Translations under genes and position numbers: made by a program
Part shown: positions 19,234 to 30,138 of the stretch, piece by piece
How positions within the stretch are numbered: position 1 is the stretch's first letter
How the letters are laid out: each line of letters begins with the position of its first letter
NCBI RefSeq assembly: GCF_002777975.1
Contig: NZ_NGVS01000033.1
Location: 248,001-312,000 of the forward strand
Length of the DNA: 64,000 bases
Direction: 5' to 3'
Origin: Shewanella carassii
Lineage (GTDB): Bacteria > Pseudomonadota > Gammaproteobacteria > Enterobacterales > Shewanellaceae
Notes under the pieces: model-generated
What the model saw: only the letters and a program-made list of their open reading frames with translations
Told to the model about the DNA's origin: nothing
Database searches by the model: none

Positions 19234-20322
19234 ATGTTAACAGCATTCCATGGTCAAGTATTAAAGACCAACAATCGCATCGTCATGGCTCCCATGACAC
19301 GTTCACGTACTTCTCAACCGGGAGACATTCCCAATGAGATGATGGCGGAGTATTATCGGCAACGCGCCAGTGCCGGGCTCATTATTACAGAGGGAGCACC
19401 GGTTTCAGCCATCGCGAGAGGCTATTCGATGACCCCCGGGATTTATACCCCTGAGCAGATCCAAGGCTGGAAAAAAGTCACTCAAGCTGTCCATCAGCAA
19501 GGGGGAAAAATCTTTGTTCAGCTTTGGCATGTGGGGCGTCGCAGCCATGTTAATATCGCCGGCTCGCAACCTTTGGCACCATCGGCAATTAGCATTCCAG
19601 ATCAGGTATTTGGCCCGTTGGCTGAAGGCGGCTTCGGTATGGTGGCAACACAACAGCCAAAAGCGATGACGGAAGCTGAGATTAAAGCCACTACCGCAGA
19701 TTTTGTGCAAGCAGCCCAAAATGCAATGGAGGCGGGGTTTGACGGCGTTGAAGTGCACGCCGCGCATGGTTATCTGTTCGACACTTTCTTAAGGCTGGAA
19801 AGTAATCAACGACAAGATCAATATGGCGGTAATCAAGAGAATCGGATGCGTTTCTTGCTGGAAACGCTACAGGCGCTCTGTGAGGCGATTGGCGCAGGCA
19901 AGGTCTCTGTACGTTTGTCCCCTTATGTTAACGAAGGCTTTGCCAATGAGGACCCGGAAATCGTGCCTTTGACGTTGGCCTTGCTGGAAAAGTTGCAGCC
20001 GATGAATCTTGCATATGTACACTTTTCGGAGAATATCTCCCGTTACTCGGTAGTACCCGAGGCATTTCGTCGCCAGGTTCGCAGTGTATATGGCAATCCT
20101 ATTATGGTGGCGGGCAAGCTGACCAAGCAAACAGCGCAAAGCTTACTCGACAAACAGTATGCCGACTTTGTTGCTTTTGGTACGCCTTTTGTGACCAATC
20201 CGGACTTGGTTGCCCGTTTTACCCATGACTGGCCATTGGCTGAGTTCGATGCAGATGCAAGGCTAACTTTATATGGTGGTGGTGAACAAGGTTATATCGA
20301 TTACCCAACTTATGAGGTATAA
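19234..20322 (+). CDS. Second Old Yellow Enzyme family reductase
   Basis: 362 residues, clearly paralogous to the preceding gene but far from identical. It shares PMTRSRTSQPGDIPNEMMA, FVQLWHVGRRSH and FGTPFVTNPDLVARF. In the active site it has EVHAAHGYLFDTF, that is a His-His-Tyr set like PETN reductase, where its neighbour has His-Asn-Tyr. That difference suggests the two copies handle different substrates. It follows the first copy by nine bases and is probably translated from the same mRNA. Confidence 0.9.
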   Translation: MLTAFHGQVLKTNNRIVMAPMTRSRTSQPGDIPNEMMAEYYRQRASAGLIITEGAPVSAIARGYSMTPGIYTPEQIQGWKKVTQAVHQQGGKIFVQLWHVGRRSHVNIAGSQPLAPSAISIPDQVFGPLAEGGFGMVATQQPKAMTEAEIKATTADFVQAAQNAMEAGFDGVEVHAAHGYLFDTFLRLESNQRQDQYGGNQENRMRFLLETLQALCEAIGAGKVSVRLSPYVNEGFANEDPEIVPLTLALLEKLQPMNLAYVHFSENISRYSVVPEAFRRQVRSVYGNPIMVAGKLTKQTAQSLLDKQYADFVAFGTPFVTNPDLVARFTHDWPLAEFDADARLTLYGGGEQGYIDYPTYEV

Positions 20323-20427
20323 GCCGACAGGGTTCATTGGTTTCCCTGCTGCAGGAATACTGAGGGGATAAAATCTGGGGTTACATCATGTCCAAGTCAG
20401 TTCAGCATATAAGGTAAGAATAAGAAG

Positions 20428-20850
20428 ATGAAACAGAACATTGTCCATATTGCACTAGTAGTAAAAGACTACGATGAAGCAATTGATTTTTATACCAATA
20501 AGCTTCAATTTGAGCTTATTGAAGACACTTACCAACCAGAGCAAGATAAGCGCTGGGTTGTGGTTGCGCCGCCCAATTCCCACGGAGTGGCTTTGTTGTT
20601 GGCAAGGGCTTCAAAACCTGAGCAATTAGACTTCATTGGTAATCAGGCGGGTGGTCGTGTATTCCTTTTCTTGAATACCGATGACTTCTGGCGAGACTAC
20701 GAGCGTATGAAATCAGTAGGTATCGAGTTTGTACGTGACCCCCAAGAGCAGGATTACGGTACGGTAGCGGTATTTAAAGATTTGTATGGCAACCTTTGGG
20801 ATTTACTTCAGTTGAATCCTGAGCATCCAATGGCGAAAAGGCAAGCATAA
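20428..20850 (+). CDS. VOC (glyoxalase/bleomycin-resistance fold) family protein
   Basis: A 140-residue single-domain vicinal oxygen chelate protein: VHIALVVKDYDEAIDFYTNKLQFELIED at the start, then the second beta-alpha-beta-beta-beta unit ending VFKDLYGNLWDLLQL. VOC proteins bind a metal and act on thiol adducts or ring cleavage, or simply sequester drugs. The specific reaction cannot be told. It sits about 105 bases after the two ene-reductases in the same direction, consistent with a shared role in handling reactive electrophiles, but this is contextual inference. Confidence 0.75.
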   Translation: MKQNIVHIALVVKDYDEAIDFYTNKLQFELIEDTYQPEQDKRWVVVAPPNSHGVALLLARASKPEQLDFIGNQAGGRVFLFLNTDDFWRDYERMKSVGIEFVRDPQEQDYGTVAVFKDLYGNLWDLLQLNPEHPMAKRQA

Positions 20851-20949
20851 CAAATGGCTATGGCGTCAATGGTTATTTTCCCACCTGACGCTGGCTTGTT
20901 AAGTTTCCCTGTAGCCGGAAGTCGTTGAATGCCTGTTAACTCCACACAG

Positions 20950-21837
20950 TTAACCCACACTCGGCGATTGCAATATCTCTTCATCCACCCAATGGAGCAG
21001 TTTCTTGATGGCTTTGGATAGCACCTGGTTCTGACGCACTATGTAACCCAGGCTGGCGGAGGGGAAGCTGGGCAGCGGGGTAATGCTGGACTGCAAATTG
21101 AGTTTCGGGTGCAGGGCGAAGTCCGGCACTATGGCGATGCCGAAGCCGGCTTCGGCCCAGTCTATTTGGGCATCCACGCTGCCCACTTCCATGATGCGGT
21201 ATTCCGGCAGTTTGAGCTCAGGTAGTGCCGGGTCAATCAGATCCCGGGTGCGGGTGTCGTGTCCCAGCAGTATCAAGGTTGGTGCTTCCTGCGGGCTGGG
21301 GACTTTTCCTCTCTGCCAGGCCTTGAGATCATTGCCCAAGGCGTACCATTTCACTTGTTTCAGCTCGGTAAAATGCAGCGGCTGACTCTCTTTTTGCGCC
21401 ATCACAAAGCCGAGATCGGCCTTGGCACTTTTTACCAGGTCTGCCGCCTGCGAGGAGGTGGTGTTCAGCAGTGTCAGGTCGATGCCGGGGAATTCGGTTT
21501 TGAACGACTGAAACGGGCCTATCAGCAGCCATCTGGAAATAATATCGCTGGCGGCTATGGTCATGGTGCCCTGGCACAGATCATTGATGGCGTTGAGATC
21601 GGCTTGGCAACTTTGCAACTCCATCAGGGTGTTGTGCGCACTCCTTAGCAAACGCTCACCGGCTTGGGTCAGCCGAAATGGATTACGCTCAATCAGCTTT
21701 ACTCGGGTAGTTTGCTCCAACTGCTTGATATGCAAGCTAACATTGGGTTGAGTCATATGCAGCTCATTGGCTGCCTTGCCGAAGTGTTCGAGGCGGGCCA
21801 GGGTGACAAAGGTTTTAAGCCAGTGGAGTTCGAGCAT
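20950..21837 (-). CDS. LysR-family transcriptional regulator
   Basis: The 295-residue protein has an N-terminal winged HTH (LHWLKTFVTLARLEHFGKAANELHMTQPNVSLHIKQLEQ) and a LysR substrate-binding domain (TMTIAASDIISRWLLIGPFQSFKTEFPGIDL). It is divergent from the purA-like gene, whose ATG is 253 bases away, and the spacing suggests it may regulate that gene or itself. Its ligand is unknown. Its base composition matches the core genome. Confidence 0.85.
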   Translation of the reverse strand: MLELHWLKTFVTLARLEHFGKAANELHMTQPNVSLHIKQLEQTTRVKLIERNPFRLTQAGERLLRSAHNTLMELQSCQADLNAINDLCQGTMTIAASDIISRWLLIGPFQSFKTEFPGIDLTLLNTTSSQAADLVKSAKADLGFVMAQKESQPLHFTELKQVKWYALGNDLKAWQRGKVPSPQEAPTLILLGHDTRTRDLIDPALPELKLPEYRIMEVGSVDAQIDWAEAGFGIAIVPDFALHPKLNLQSSITPLPSFPSASLGYIVRQNQVLSKAIKKLLHWVDEEILQSPSVG

Positions 21838-22090
21838 AGCAACCTCTTTAAGAGTTTTTTTTAAGCGGTACTTTTGCAGCGTTAGGGCTGGTGCCTTATG
21901 GTTGGCGGCTTGGCCTTGGTCTTAGTCATGGCCTTAATCATGGCCTTGGTCACGACAATTGCCCGCTATCTTCGATTCCGAAGCAAAATATCCCGATATG
22001 GATTTCTTATCAAGCCAATAATGATTATTAATTTTTCTTATTTATGCCGTGGTCATAGGATAGACAGGTTTTTGTTTAGGAGAACTGGAA

Positions 22091-23347
22091 ATGTCGTCTA
22101 TCGTTGTAGTTGGTGCAAACTGGGGTGATGAAGGTAAAGGCCGTATCGTGGACTATCTGGCAGATAGCGCAGCGGCGAGTATACGTTTTCAGGGCGGCAA
22201 TAATGCCGGCCACACAGTGGTGAATGACTTTGGTACATTCAAACTGCATCAACTGCCTAGCGGCGTATTCAATCCTGGTTGTTTGGCGGTATTGGGCCCT
22301 GGCATGGTGATAAGCCCGGCGCCACTTTCCGAAGAGATTGCCGAGGTAAAAGCCGCCGGTGTCAATGTCAATCTGTGCATTTCCGACCGGGCGACTCTGT
22401 GCCTGCCAATCCACGCCATTGAAGATACTCTGGAAGAAGAGCGTCTCGGTGACGGCGCTTACGGTTCTACCCGCCAGGGCATTGCCCCGGCTTACGGTGA
22501 CCGGGTAATGAAAAAAGGCATTCTGGTGGGTTGGTTAAAGCAGCCTGAAGTACTGCGTGAACGTATCCAGTTTATGCTGGACTGGAAACTGCCGCAGCTC
22601 AAGGCGCTGTATCCCTCCTTTGAATTTTCGCAAACCGCAGAAGAGATGACAGCTTGGTTGCTGGAAGTGTCTGCCCCTTGGCGTGATGCCATCTGCAACG
22701 TGAGCGAGCCACTGAAAGCGCTGCAGGCAAAAGATGAAAACCTGTTGTTTGAAGCCCAGTTGGGCGCGGGTCGTGACCTGGTTTACGGTGAATACCCTTG
22801 GACCACTTCTTCCAACGTGACCGCCGCTTATGCCGGTCTCGGCAGTGGTTTACCAGCACTGCGCCCCGAGCGGGTGATTGCCGTAGCCAAGTCCTTCAGC
22901 TCATCAGTGGGAACCGGCACCTTGATTACCGCCATGGAAGAGCAGGACAGCTTCCGCGAAGCCGCCAATGAGTACGGCGCGGTAACCGGGCGCCCTCGTG
23001 ATATGGGCTATTTCGATGCCGTGGCCACCCGTAATGGTGTCGAGCTGCAAGCGGCAACCGAAGTGGCACTGACCAAGCTGGATTGTTTAAGTGGGATGCA
23101 GGATCTGAAAATCTGCATCGATTATCAGGGCGATCACAGCGAAAACCCGATTTGGCCACAAACCTCAGCCTTGGCGCCGGTTTATGAGCAGATGGAAGGC
23201 TGGAGCGAAGACATCACGGCTTGCCGTACCTTTGAGAGCCTGCCTCTGGCGGCGCAAAAGTATGTGCAGCGGGTTGAAGAGCTGATGGGCGTACCGGTAA
23301 AAATGATCTCTGTCGGCCCAGAGCGGGCGCAGATGATCCTCCGCTAA
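22091..23347 (+). CDS. Adenylosuccinate synthetase, non-canonical paralogue
   Basis: PurA joins IMP and aspartate using GTP, the first step from IMP to AMP. The 418-residue protein keeps the essential motifs: GANWGDEGKGRIVD with the catalytic Asp at residue 13, RFQGGNNAGHTV with the catalytic His, GSTRQGIAPAY, SSVGTGTLIT for the aspartate loop and TGRPRDMGYFD. Many positions differ from the usual gamma-proteobacterial enzyme (GTQWGDEGKGK, GRPRRTGW), and the protein is shorter than the usual 430 or so. Such genomes normally carry another purA near hflC/rnr, so this is probably a second copy. A ribosome site AGGAG precedes the ATG. A LysR gene is divergent. Confidence 0.85.
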   Translation: MSSIVVVGANWGDEGKGRIVDYLADSAAASIRFQGGNNAGHTVVNDFGTFKLHQLPSGVFNPGCLAVLGPGMVISPAPLSEEIAEVKAAGVNVNLCISDRATLCLPIHAIEDTLEEERLGDGAYGSTRQGIAPAYGDRVMKKGILVGWLKQPEVLRERIQFMLDWKLPQLKALYPSFEFSQTAEEMTAWLLEVSAPWRDAICNVSEPLKALQAKDENLLFEAQLGAGRDLVYGEYPWTTSSNVTAAYAGLGSGLPALRPERVIAVAKSFSSSVGTGTLITAMEEQDSFREAANEYGAVTGRPRDMGYFDAVATRNGVELQAATEVALTKLDCLSGMQDLKICIDYQGDHSENPIWPQTSALAPVYEQMEGWSEDITACRTFESLPLAAQKYVQRVEELMGVPVKMISVGPERAQMILR

Positions 23348-23691
23348 CGGTTTTTCTCAGTGCATTGGGGCGGGTGTGTGAGCGCCCCAAAACAATGCGC
23401 TGGAAGTCTCTGACAGCAACAGGCTGTATATTGAAGGCCTCATTCACTCGGTTGGTGAATGAGGCCTTGTCGTTTGCAGCTCTTGCTTATTCACGTGAAT
23501 GCTTTGGATTGCGTTTATTTCCCGGTATGAGCACACAAGTCTGCAAGAGTGTGAAAGTGTGCCGCTTTGTTTCAATCTACAGACTGAGAGCCAAAATCTG
23601 GGCGGCAAAGGGATAAGTTGTTAGCGCCGCTACTGAGCGGCAGTTTGGCGGTATCACGCATGCTGTTATACTGGCGCCGCATTGAGAACGG
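23348..23691. other. purA-like/tadA intergenic region with two hairpins
   Basis: 344 bases without a gene. It holds a weak hairpin (TTGGGGCG/CGCCCCAA, about 23365-23390) and the strong 14-bp hairpin described separately. The rest shows nothing I can name. Confidence 0.4.
23434..23468 (+). terminator. Strong hairpin after the purA-like gene
   Basis: A perfect 14-bp stem (AAGGCCTCATTCAC with GTGAATGAGGCCTT) and seven-base loop, followed by GTCGTTTGC rather than a clear T-run. It is probably a transcription end or 3' stabiliser for the gene ending at 23347. Confidence 0.5.
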
Positions 23692-24213
23692 ATGGGTAAA
23701 ATGACAGAGAATCGCGACTTACATTGGATGCAGTTGGCCATGGAGATGGCGCAAAAGGCTGAGGCCCTAGGGGAAGTGCCGGTAGGGGCGGTGCTGGTCA
23801 AAGATGACCAGCTCATTGCCTGCGGCTGGAACCAACCTATTGCCGCCAACGACCCCTGTGCCCATGCAGAAATCCTCTGCCTCAGGCAGGCGGGCAGTCA
23901 ACTGGAAAACTACCGTCTGCTGGATACTACCCTCTATGTGACCCTAGAGCCTTGCGCCATGTGTGCCGGGGCCATGGTGCATGCCAGAGTTGGTCGTCTG
24001 GTCTATGGCGCAGCCGATCCCAAGACAGGTGCGGCCGGTTCTGTACTGGATCTGGTGCGTCATCCGCTATTCAACCACAAGCTGGCCGTCAGTGCCGGGG
24101 TGATGGAGCAGGAATGCAGCGAACAGCTGAGTGCCTTTTTCAGACGACGCAGACAAGAACAGAAGGCATTGAAGCAGGCTAAGAAGCTTAATCCGCCTGT
24201 TGCAGAAAATTGA
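23692..24213 (+). CDS. tadA: tRNA-specific adenosine deaminase
   Basis: TadA deaminates A34 of tRNA-Arg(ACG) to inosine, an essential decoding step. The 173-residue protein shows the cytidine-deaminase zinc site in CAHAEILCLRQ (His and catalytic Glu) and LEPCAMCAGAMVHARVGRLVYGA (two Cys ligands), and the TadA-type ending RRRRQEQKAL. ATGs at 23692 and 23701 are both possible, and neither has a strong ribosome site. It is convergent with mltF, with purL beyond, the same neighbourhood as in E. coli. Confidence 0.95.
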   Translation: MGKMTENRDLHWMQLAMEMAQKAEALGEVPVGAVLVKDDQLIACGWNQPIAANDPCAHAEILCLRQAGSQLENYRLLDTTLYVTLEPCAMCAGAMVHARVGRLVYGAADPKTGAAGSVLDLVRHPLFNHKLAVSAGVMEQECSEQLSAFFRRRRQEQKALKQAKKLNPPVAEN

Positions 24214-24457
24214 AGAAGAGTTTGTGACGGTTGAGAATGCGTTTGTGACGGGTTTTAACCAGGCTACGGCGGCGGGCCATTGTATTATTAATAATCTTTC
24301 TTCTCATAAGCTTACCTTAGTCTATTTAGATGTTTTTGTTAGTGTTTTGGTATCAATGACAAGCTAGCAGCTTCTCGAGCGTTACGCTAGCCCCAAATGA
24401 GGGCAGATCCGGCCAAGCTGGATAGTTTGTTGCGAAAATGAGTCGTGTGCAGGGTTT

Positions 24458-25906
24458 TCAGTCGGGCTGGGCGCCACTGAGCTCGGTTGCTTCCTCGCTC
24501 TGTCGTTGCGCCTCAGCCTGGGTTTCTTGCTGGGCTTGTTCTTTAGCCAGCATTTCCTGCTTGGCTTGATTGTCTATCCACACTAGGGTGTCGTAGTAAC
24601 GGCGGATACTGTCAACATAGTGTACCGCCTCGTTACCTCTGGCATAGCCATAGCGGGTATGTTGGTAGTATTTGCGCTTTTGCAACAAGGGCAGTACCTG
24701 TTTGAGATCTTTCCAGGCACTGGGGTTGAGGCCTTTGGCCTGTGCCAACTTACGGGCATCCTCCACATGGCCATAGCCTATGTTGTAAGAAGCGAGGGCA
24801 AACCACATCCGCTCCTCCTCCGGAATAGATTCAGGCAAGCGCACCAAAATGTCGCTCAGATAGCGGGCACCGCCACGGATGCTCTGCTCGGGATCGAGGC
24901 GATTCTCCACCCCCAACTGTTTGGCGGTTGCCAGGGTCAGCATCATCATGCCGCGCACGCCGGTCGGTGAGCGGGCCCTGGGGTTCCAGTGCGACTCCTG
25001 ATAACTGGTGGCGGCCAGCTTACGCCAGTCGAGTTCACCGGCATAGGTTTCAAACAGATGGCGGTACTTGGGTAGCTTGCTGTCCACCGCACGGATAAAG
25101 GCTCGGGTGTCGACATAGTCGAAACGTTTAACATGGCCGAAGTACTTTTCCACCAAGTGTTCCAGTGTGCCGTCTCTTTGTTCCTGATGCCAGAAACGCA
25201 GCAGTTGGCTCATCAGTTGATCGCTGCCTCTGGGGGGCAACAGCCAGACCACAGCCTGTTGTTGCTCCAGCACCTGGCCGGATCTCAGCTCAGGCATAAA
25301 ACGGCGATTGATATTGATGCTGGTGGAGTCAGAGATGGTGTAGCTGAGTTCGCCGCTGGCTATCATGCTCAGCAGCTCTTCATTATCTTTATCTGCGACC
25401 TGTTGCCACTCAAGGTTGGGATTATCTGCCTTGAGTCGGTTGAGGGTTTCCACAAACGACGAGTCGGCTATCACAGTAACAGGCGCATCCAAGGCGTTGA
25501 GATCTTTGGGGGCAGGGGTGCCGGCGCGGTAGACCATCACCTGATTGACCCGATAAAGCGGCGGTCCGAGGCGAAACTGTTGTCGGCGGCTGCGGGTATC
25601 CGATAGTCCGGCGGCAATCAAATCTATCTCGTTTTGTTTCAGTGCCTGGTAGAGCTCATTGATATTGCCATAGGGCTTCATCTCCAGCGGCTTGCCGAGA
25701 AAGTCGGCAAAGCGCGCCGCCATCTCATAGTCAAACCCTGTGTTTCCTTGAGTAGAGGAAACATAGATTTGTGGGCCATAGAGGGTACCCACTCTGAGCT
25801 CTTTGGCTTCCTTCACCGCCGGGGTTACCTGAGTTTCATCCACGACAGCTTGCCGGCAGCCGGCCAGCAAGATGATCAGGGTGAGAGTCGCGGTAATTCG
25901 TTTCAT
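24458..25906 (-). CDS. mltF: Membrane-bound lytic transglycosylase F
   Basis: MltF cleaves peptidoglycan glycan strands at the outer membrane, making 1,6-anhydro-MurNAc ends. The 482-residue protein begins with a lipoprotein signal peptide and lipobox LAGC. A periplasmic amino-acid-binding-like domain follows (about residues 35-265: [30 protein letters not shown]), then an SLT goose-type lysozyme domain (about 290-430) with the catalytic Glu in [24 protein letters not shown]. The tail is Gln/Glu/Ala-rich. It is divergent from purL, as in E. coli. Confidence 0.95.
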   Translation of the reverse strand: MKRITATLTLIILLAGCRQAVVDETQVTPAVKEAKELRVGTLYGPQIYVSSTQGNTGFDYEMAARFADFLGKPLEMKPYGNINELYQALKQNEIDLIAAGLSDTRSRRQQFRLGPPLYRVNQVMVYRAGTPAPKDLNALDAPVTVIADSSFVETLNRLKADNPNLEWQQVADKDNEELLSMIASGELSYTISDSTSININRRFMPELRSGQVLEQQQAVVWLLPPRGSDQLMSQLLRFWHQEQRDGTLEHLVEKYFGHVKRFDYVDTRAFIRAVDSKLPKYRHLFETYAGELDWRKLAATSYQESHWNPRARSPTGVRGMMMLTLATAKQLGVENRLDPEQSIRGGARYLSDILVRLPESIPEEERMWFALASYNIGYGHVEDARKLAQAKGLNPSAWKDLKQVLPLLQKRKYYQHTRYGYARGNEAVHYVDSIRRYYDTLVWIDNQAKQEMLAKEQAQQETQAEAQRQSEEATELSGAQPD

Positions 25907-26118
25907 TATCTATCGGTAAAAGCTCTTAGCCTATCGTTTACTGTCGGGATAGGGTTTATTCCTTTTGTCTGATTTATTTGTAAATAAATTCAATGGATTG
26001 TATATCGATTGTCGGCGCTGTTTCCCGTTGATTTAAGCGGAGGTTTTGCGCCGGAGGGTATATTACCCCATAGGATTACTTTATATCACAGGAAACACTG
26101 TTTTAAGCAAAGTCTGAG

Positions 26119-26147
26119 GTGATTTGTAGGGCGCATTTACCTATAAT
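26119..26147 (+). promoter_or_regulatory. Likely purL promoter
   Basis: A perfect -10 TATAAT (26142-26147) lies 46 bases before the purL start in the mltF-purL spacer. No good -35 is seen at 17 bases (GTGATT). I did not find a convincing PurR box (ACGCAAACGTTTGCGT type). Confidence 0.4.
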
Positions 26148-26193
26148 AGCGCCACCTCTGACCCTGTAATTATAAATAATAAGGTGATAAGAC

Positions 26194-29100
26194 GTGATGG
26201 AGATCATCCGCGGAGCCCCCGCACTCTCGGCATTCAGAGTGCAAAAGTTGATGCAGGCCTGTGAAGCCGCTCAGCTTCCGGTAAAGCAAATCTATGCCGA
26301 ATATGTTCATTTGGCTTATTTGAGCGAAGCGCTCAACCCCGATGACCAAGCGCAGTTGAGTAAGATTCTAACCTACGGTCCGGCCATCGAATCCCACGAA
26401 CCTCAAGGCACTCTTCTTTTTGTAACTCCCCGTCCCGGTACAATTTCTCCCTGGTCTTCCAAAGCCACCGACATCGCCCACAACTGCGGCCTCAAGCAGG
26501 TAAAACGTCTGGAGCGCGGTCTGGCTTACTATGTGGAATCCGACGCTCTGAGCAGCGAACAGCTCAAGAGCCTTAAGGCGCTGCTGCACGACCGCATGAT
26601 GGAAGTGGTACTGGACAGCTTTGAAGCGGCCGATATGCTGTTTGCCCGCACTGAGCCCAAGCCTTTTGTCAGCGTCAACATTCTCGGCGAAGGCCGCCGG
26701 GCGCTGGAAATCGCCAACCGCGAAATGGGCCTGGCCCTGGCCGATGATGAAATCGACTACCTGGTCACCAATTTCCTGCGCCTTGAGCGCAACCCCAACG
26801 ACATTGAACTTATGATGTTCGCCCAGGCGAACTCAGAGCACTGTCGTCACAAGATCTTCAACGCCGACTGGACCATTGACGGCGAAGTGCAGCCCAAGTC
26901 GCTGTTCAAGATGATCAAGAATACCTATGAGAAGACCCCGGACTATGTGTTGTCGGCCTATAAAGACAACGCCGCGGTAATGACAGGTTTTGAAGCCGGG
27001 CGTTTCTTCCCCGACAGTGACGGCGTTTATCGCTATCACACAGAGCCGATGCATATTCTGATGAAGGTGGAGACCCACAACCACCCGACCGCCATCAGTC
27101 CTTATCCTGGTGCTGCCACAGGCTCGGGCGGTGAAATCCGTGACGAAGGCGCTACCGGCCGCGGCTCCAAGCCCAAGGCGGGTTTAACCGGCTTTAGTGT
27201 ATCCAACCTCAAGATCCCAGGCTTTGTGCAGCCTTGGGAAGGCGACTACGGTAAGCCGGACCGGATTGTGACCGCTTTTGACATCATGATCGACGGCCCT
27301 CTGGGCGGCGCCGCTTTCAACAACGAATTCGGTCGTCCGGCCCTGTTGGGTTACTTCCGCACCTACGAGCAGCAGGTTTGCAGCCATAACGGTGTCGAGG
27401 TGCGCGGTTATCACAAGCCTATTATGCTGGCTGGTGGCCTTGGCAACATTCGCGAAGAGCACGTACAGAAAGGGGAGATCTCCTTAGGTGCCAAGCTGAT
27501 TGTACTGGGTGGCCCGGCGATGAACATTGGCCTTGGCGGCGGCGCGGCTTCCTCCATGGCGTCCGGCCAGTCCAGTGAAGATCTGGACTTTGCCTCGGTG
27601 CAGCGGGAAAACCCGGAAATGGAGCGCCGCTGTCAGGAGGTTATCGACCGCTGCTGGCAGATGGGCGATGCCAACCCAATCCAGTTTATTCATGATGTGG
27701 GCGCCGGTGGTTTGTCCAACGCCTTCCCTGAGCTGGTAAGCGATGCCGGTCGCGGCGGTAAATTTGAGCTGCGTAACGTGCCTTCCGATGAGCCAGGCAT
27801 GAGCCCGCTGGAGATCTGGTGTAACGAATCCCAGGAGCGTTATGTGCTGTCTGTGGCGGCCGAAAACCTCGATACCTTCGCCGCCATTTGTGAGCGCGAG
27901 CGTGCACCATTTGCCGTGGTGGGCGAGGCGGTTGCCGAGCAGCACCTGAGCCTGAGCGACGAGCACTTTGACAACAAGCCTATCGACTTGCCGCTGGAAG
28001 TCTTGTTGGGCAAACCACCCAAGATGAGCCGTGATGTAGTGAGTCAAAAGGCGCAGTCTGAGGCGCTGGATGAAGCGTCCATCGATCTGGCACAAGCCGT
28101 TAAGCGGGTGCTGACTCTGCCAACCGTTGCCGACAAGAGCTTCTTGATCACCATAGGCGATCGCACGGTAACCGGCTTGGTGAACCGCGATCAGATGGTC
28201 GGCCCCTGGCAGGTACCTGTGGCGGATTGCGCCGTTACCGCCGCCTCGTTCGACAGCTATGTGGGCGAAGCCATGTCCATGGGTGAGCGCACTCCGCTGG
28301 CCTTGCTGGATTTTGGCGCCTCGGCGCGGATGGCCGTGGCCGAATCCTTGCTGAACATGGCCGGTGCCGATATCGGCTCGCTGAAGCGCATTAAGCTGTC
28401 GGCCAACTGGATGTCTGCCGCCGGTCACCCAGGTGAAGATGCCGGCCTCTATGAGGCGGTCAAGGCGGTGGGTGAAGAGCTGTGTCCCGAGCTTGAACTG
28501 ACCATTCCCGTGGGCAAAGACTCAATGTCGATGAAGACCGCCTGGGAAGACAAGGGCGAGCAGAAGGCGGTTACCGCCCCTATGTCGCTGATCATCTCTG
28601 CCTTCGGTGCGGTGCGCGACATTCGTAATACCGTGACTCCTGAGCTGCGTACCGACAAGGGCGAAACCCTACTGCTGCTGGCCGATCTGGCCAATGGCAA
28701 GACTCGTCTGGGCGGTTCCTGCCTAGCACAGGTGTTTGGTGAGCTGGGGGATATTGCGCCAGATCTGGATCAGGCAGCCGTATTGAAAGGTTTCTTCGAG
28801 GTGACTCAGCAGTTGGTGGCCGAGCGGAGTTTGCTGGCTTACCACGACAAGAGTGACGGCGGTCTGTTCACCACCTTGGTGGAAATGGCCTTCGCCGGTC
28901 ACACTGGCCTGAAGGTGGATATTTCTGCGCTGGCCGGCAGCGCCCTGGCGCGCCTGTTCAACGAAGAGTTGGGCGCCGTGCTGCAGGTGAGCAAAGACCA
29001 AGCCGCCGAGATTATCAAGGCTTACACAGATGCCGGTGTGGATTGTCATCCCATAGCAGAGCTGAGCGACGATGGCTTCATCCGTATCCAGGATCAAGGT

Positions 29101-30078
29101 GCTGAAATCTATAGTGCTTCACGTACCGAGCTGCGTAAGCTCTGGTCTGAAACCACCTACAGAATGCAGGCGCTCAGGGACAACCCTGAGTGTGCCCGTG
29201 AAGAGTTTGACCTCAAGCTGGATGAAACCGATCCCGGCCTCACGGTTAACTTAAGCTTTGATCCGGCAGAAGATGTTGCCGCGCCTTATATCCTTAAGGG
29301 CGCTGCGCCCAAGATGGCGATTTTGCGGGAGCAAGGGGTCAACTCGCATATTGAGATGGCAGCCGCCTTCGAGCGTGCCGGTTTTGAAAGCCGTGATGTG
29401 CATATGTCGGATATCCTCAGTGGCCGTATCAGCTTGGAAGAGTTCCAGGGATTGGTGGCCTGTGGTGGCTTCTCTTATGGTGACGTACTGGGCGCCGGTG
29501 AAGGTTGGGCCAAGTCCATCCTGTTCAACAGCCGTGCCCGTGAGGACTTCAGCCGCTTCTTCGAGCGTGCCGACAGCTTTGCTCTGGGTGTTTGTAATGG
29601 TTGCCAGATGCTCTCCAACCTCAAGGAGATCATTCCGGGTACCGAGCATTGGCCGCACTTTGTTCGTAACCGCTCTGAACGCTTTGAAGCGCGTTTCAGC
29701 CTGGTGGAAGTGCAGCAAAGCCCATCGCTGTTCTTCAGCGGTATGGCCGGCTCCAGAATGCCGATTGCCGTTTCCCACGGGGAAGGGCGTGCCGAGTTTG
29801 CTTCAGCTGCCGCCATGGCAGCAGCCGAGCAGAGCGGCACAGTGGCGCTGCGTTATGTCAATGGTAAAGGTGAGGTGGCCAGCTTGTATCCACAGAACCC
29901 TAACGGCTCGCCCAACGGCTTGTCCGGGATCTGTAGCCTGGATGGCAAAGTCACCATCATGATGCCTCACCCTGAGCGGGTGTTCCGCACAGTCGCCAAC
30001 TCCTGGCATCCGGAAAACTGGGGCGAAGATAGCCCTTGGATGAGAATGTTCCGTAACGCCAGAGTGAAGTTGGGATAA
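26194..30078 (+). CDS. purL: Phosphoribosylformylglycinamidine synthase (FGAM synthase)
   Basis: PurL converts FGAR to FGAM with glutamine and ATP, step four of purine synthesis. It is the large single-chain proteobacterial form, 1294 residues: an N-terminal PurS-like domain, a linker, two tandem AIR-synthase-like halves ([62 protein letters not shown]) and a C-terminal glutaminase with the nucleophile in GVCNGCQML and ending [12 protein letters not shown]. The GTG at 26194 is followed at once by ATG; starting at the GTG gives a Met-Met N-terminus like the E. coli protein. A strong terminator follows. Confidence 0.98.
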   Translation: MMEIIRGAPALSAFRVQKLMQACEAAQLPVKQIYAEYVHLAYLSEALNPDDQAQLSKILTYGPAIESHEPQGTLLFVTPRPGTISPWSSKATDIAHNCGLKQVKRLERGLAYYVESDALSSEQLKSLKALLHDRMMEVVLDSFEAADMLFARTEPKPFVSVNILGEGRRALEIANREMGLALADDEIDYLVTNFLRLERNPNDIELMMFAQANSEHCRHKIFNADWTIDGEVQPKSLFKMIKNTYEKTPDYVLSAYKDNAAVMTGFEAGRFFPDSDGVYRYHTEPMHILMKVETHNHPTAISPYPGAATGSGGEIRDEGATGRGSKPKAGLTGFSVSNLKIPGFVQPWEGDYGKPDRIVTAFDIMIDGPLGGAAFNNEFGRPALLGYFRTYEQQVCSHNGVEVRGYHKPIMLAGGLGNIREEHVQKGEISLGAKLIVLGGPAMNIGLGGGAASSMASGQSSEDLDFASVQRENPEMERRCQEVIDRCWQMGDANPIQFIHDVGAGGLSNAFPELVSDAGRGGKFELRNVPSDEPGMSPLEIWCNESQERYVLSVAAENLDTFAAICERERAPFAVVGEAVAEQHLSLSDEHFDNKPIDLPLEVLLGKPPKMSRDVVSQKAQSEALDEASIDLAQAVKRVLTLPTVADKSFLITIGDRTVTGLVNRDQMVGPWQVPVADCAVTAASFDSYVGEAMSMGERTPLALLDFGASARMAVAESLLNMAGADIGSLKRIKLSANWMSAAGHPGEDAGLYEAVKAVGEELCPELELTIPVGKDSMSMKTAWEDKGEQKAVTAPMSLIISAFGAVRDIRNTVTPELRTDKGETLLLLADLANGKTRLGGSCLAQVFGELGDIAPDLDQAAVLKGFFEVTQQLVAERSLLAYHDKSDGGLFTTLVEMAFAGHTGLKVDISALAGSALARLFNEELGAVLQVSKDQAAEIIKAYTDAGVDCHPIAELSDDGFIRIQDQGAEIYSASRTELRKLWSETTYRMQALRDNPECAREEFDLKLDETDPGLTVNLSFDPAEDVAAPYILKGAAPKMAILREQGVNSHIEMAAAFERAGFESRDVHMSDILSGRISLEEFQGLVACGGFSYGDVLGAGEGWAKSILFNSRAREDFSRFFERADSFALGVCNGCQMLSNLKEIIPGTEHWPHFVRNRSERFEARFSLVEVQQSPSLFFSGMAGSRMPIAVSHGEGRAEFASAAAMAAAEQSGTVALRYVNGKGEVASLYPQNPNGSPNGLSGICSLDGKVTIMMPHPERVFRTVANSWHPENWGEDSPWMRMFRNARVKLG

Positions 30079-30102
30079 GGTTAAAAATCACCCCGTAAAG
30101 GG

Positions 30103-30138
30103 TAAAAAAAGGCGGGTATTTATAACCCGCCTTTTTTA
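30103..30138 (+). terminator. Rho-independent terminator of purL
   Basis: An A-tract, stem GGCGGGT / ACCCGCC with an ATTTATA loop, then a T-run (CTTTTTTATT). It could also work in the reverse direction. Confidence 0.85.

Noticed and set aside
22091..23347. PurZ (phage 2-aminoadenylosuccinate synthetase) reading of the PurA paralogue
   Set aside because: PurZ proteins lack the catalytic Asp at the position of Asp13. Here GDEGKG with Asp13 is intact, and there is no phage context.
23365..23390. Hairpin TTGGGGCG...CGCCCCAA as terminator of the purA-like gene
   Set aside because: It has a 10-base loop, is followed by AACAATG rather than Ts, and a much stronger hairpin follows at 23434-23468.
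24236..24272. Repeated GTTTGTGACGG units after tadA
   Set aside because: Only two short copies in a convergent spacer; no further copies and no structure to explain them.
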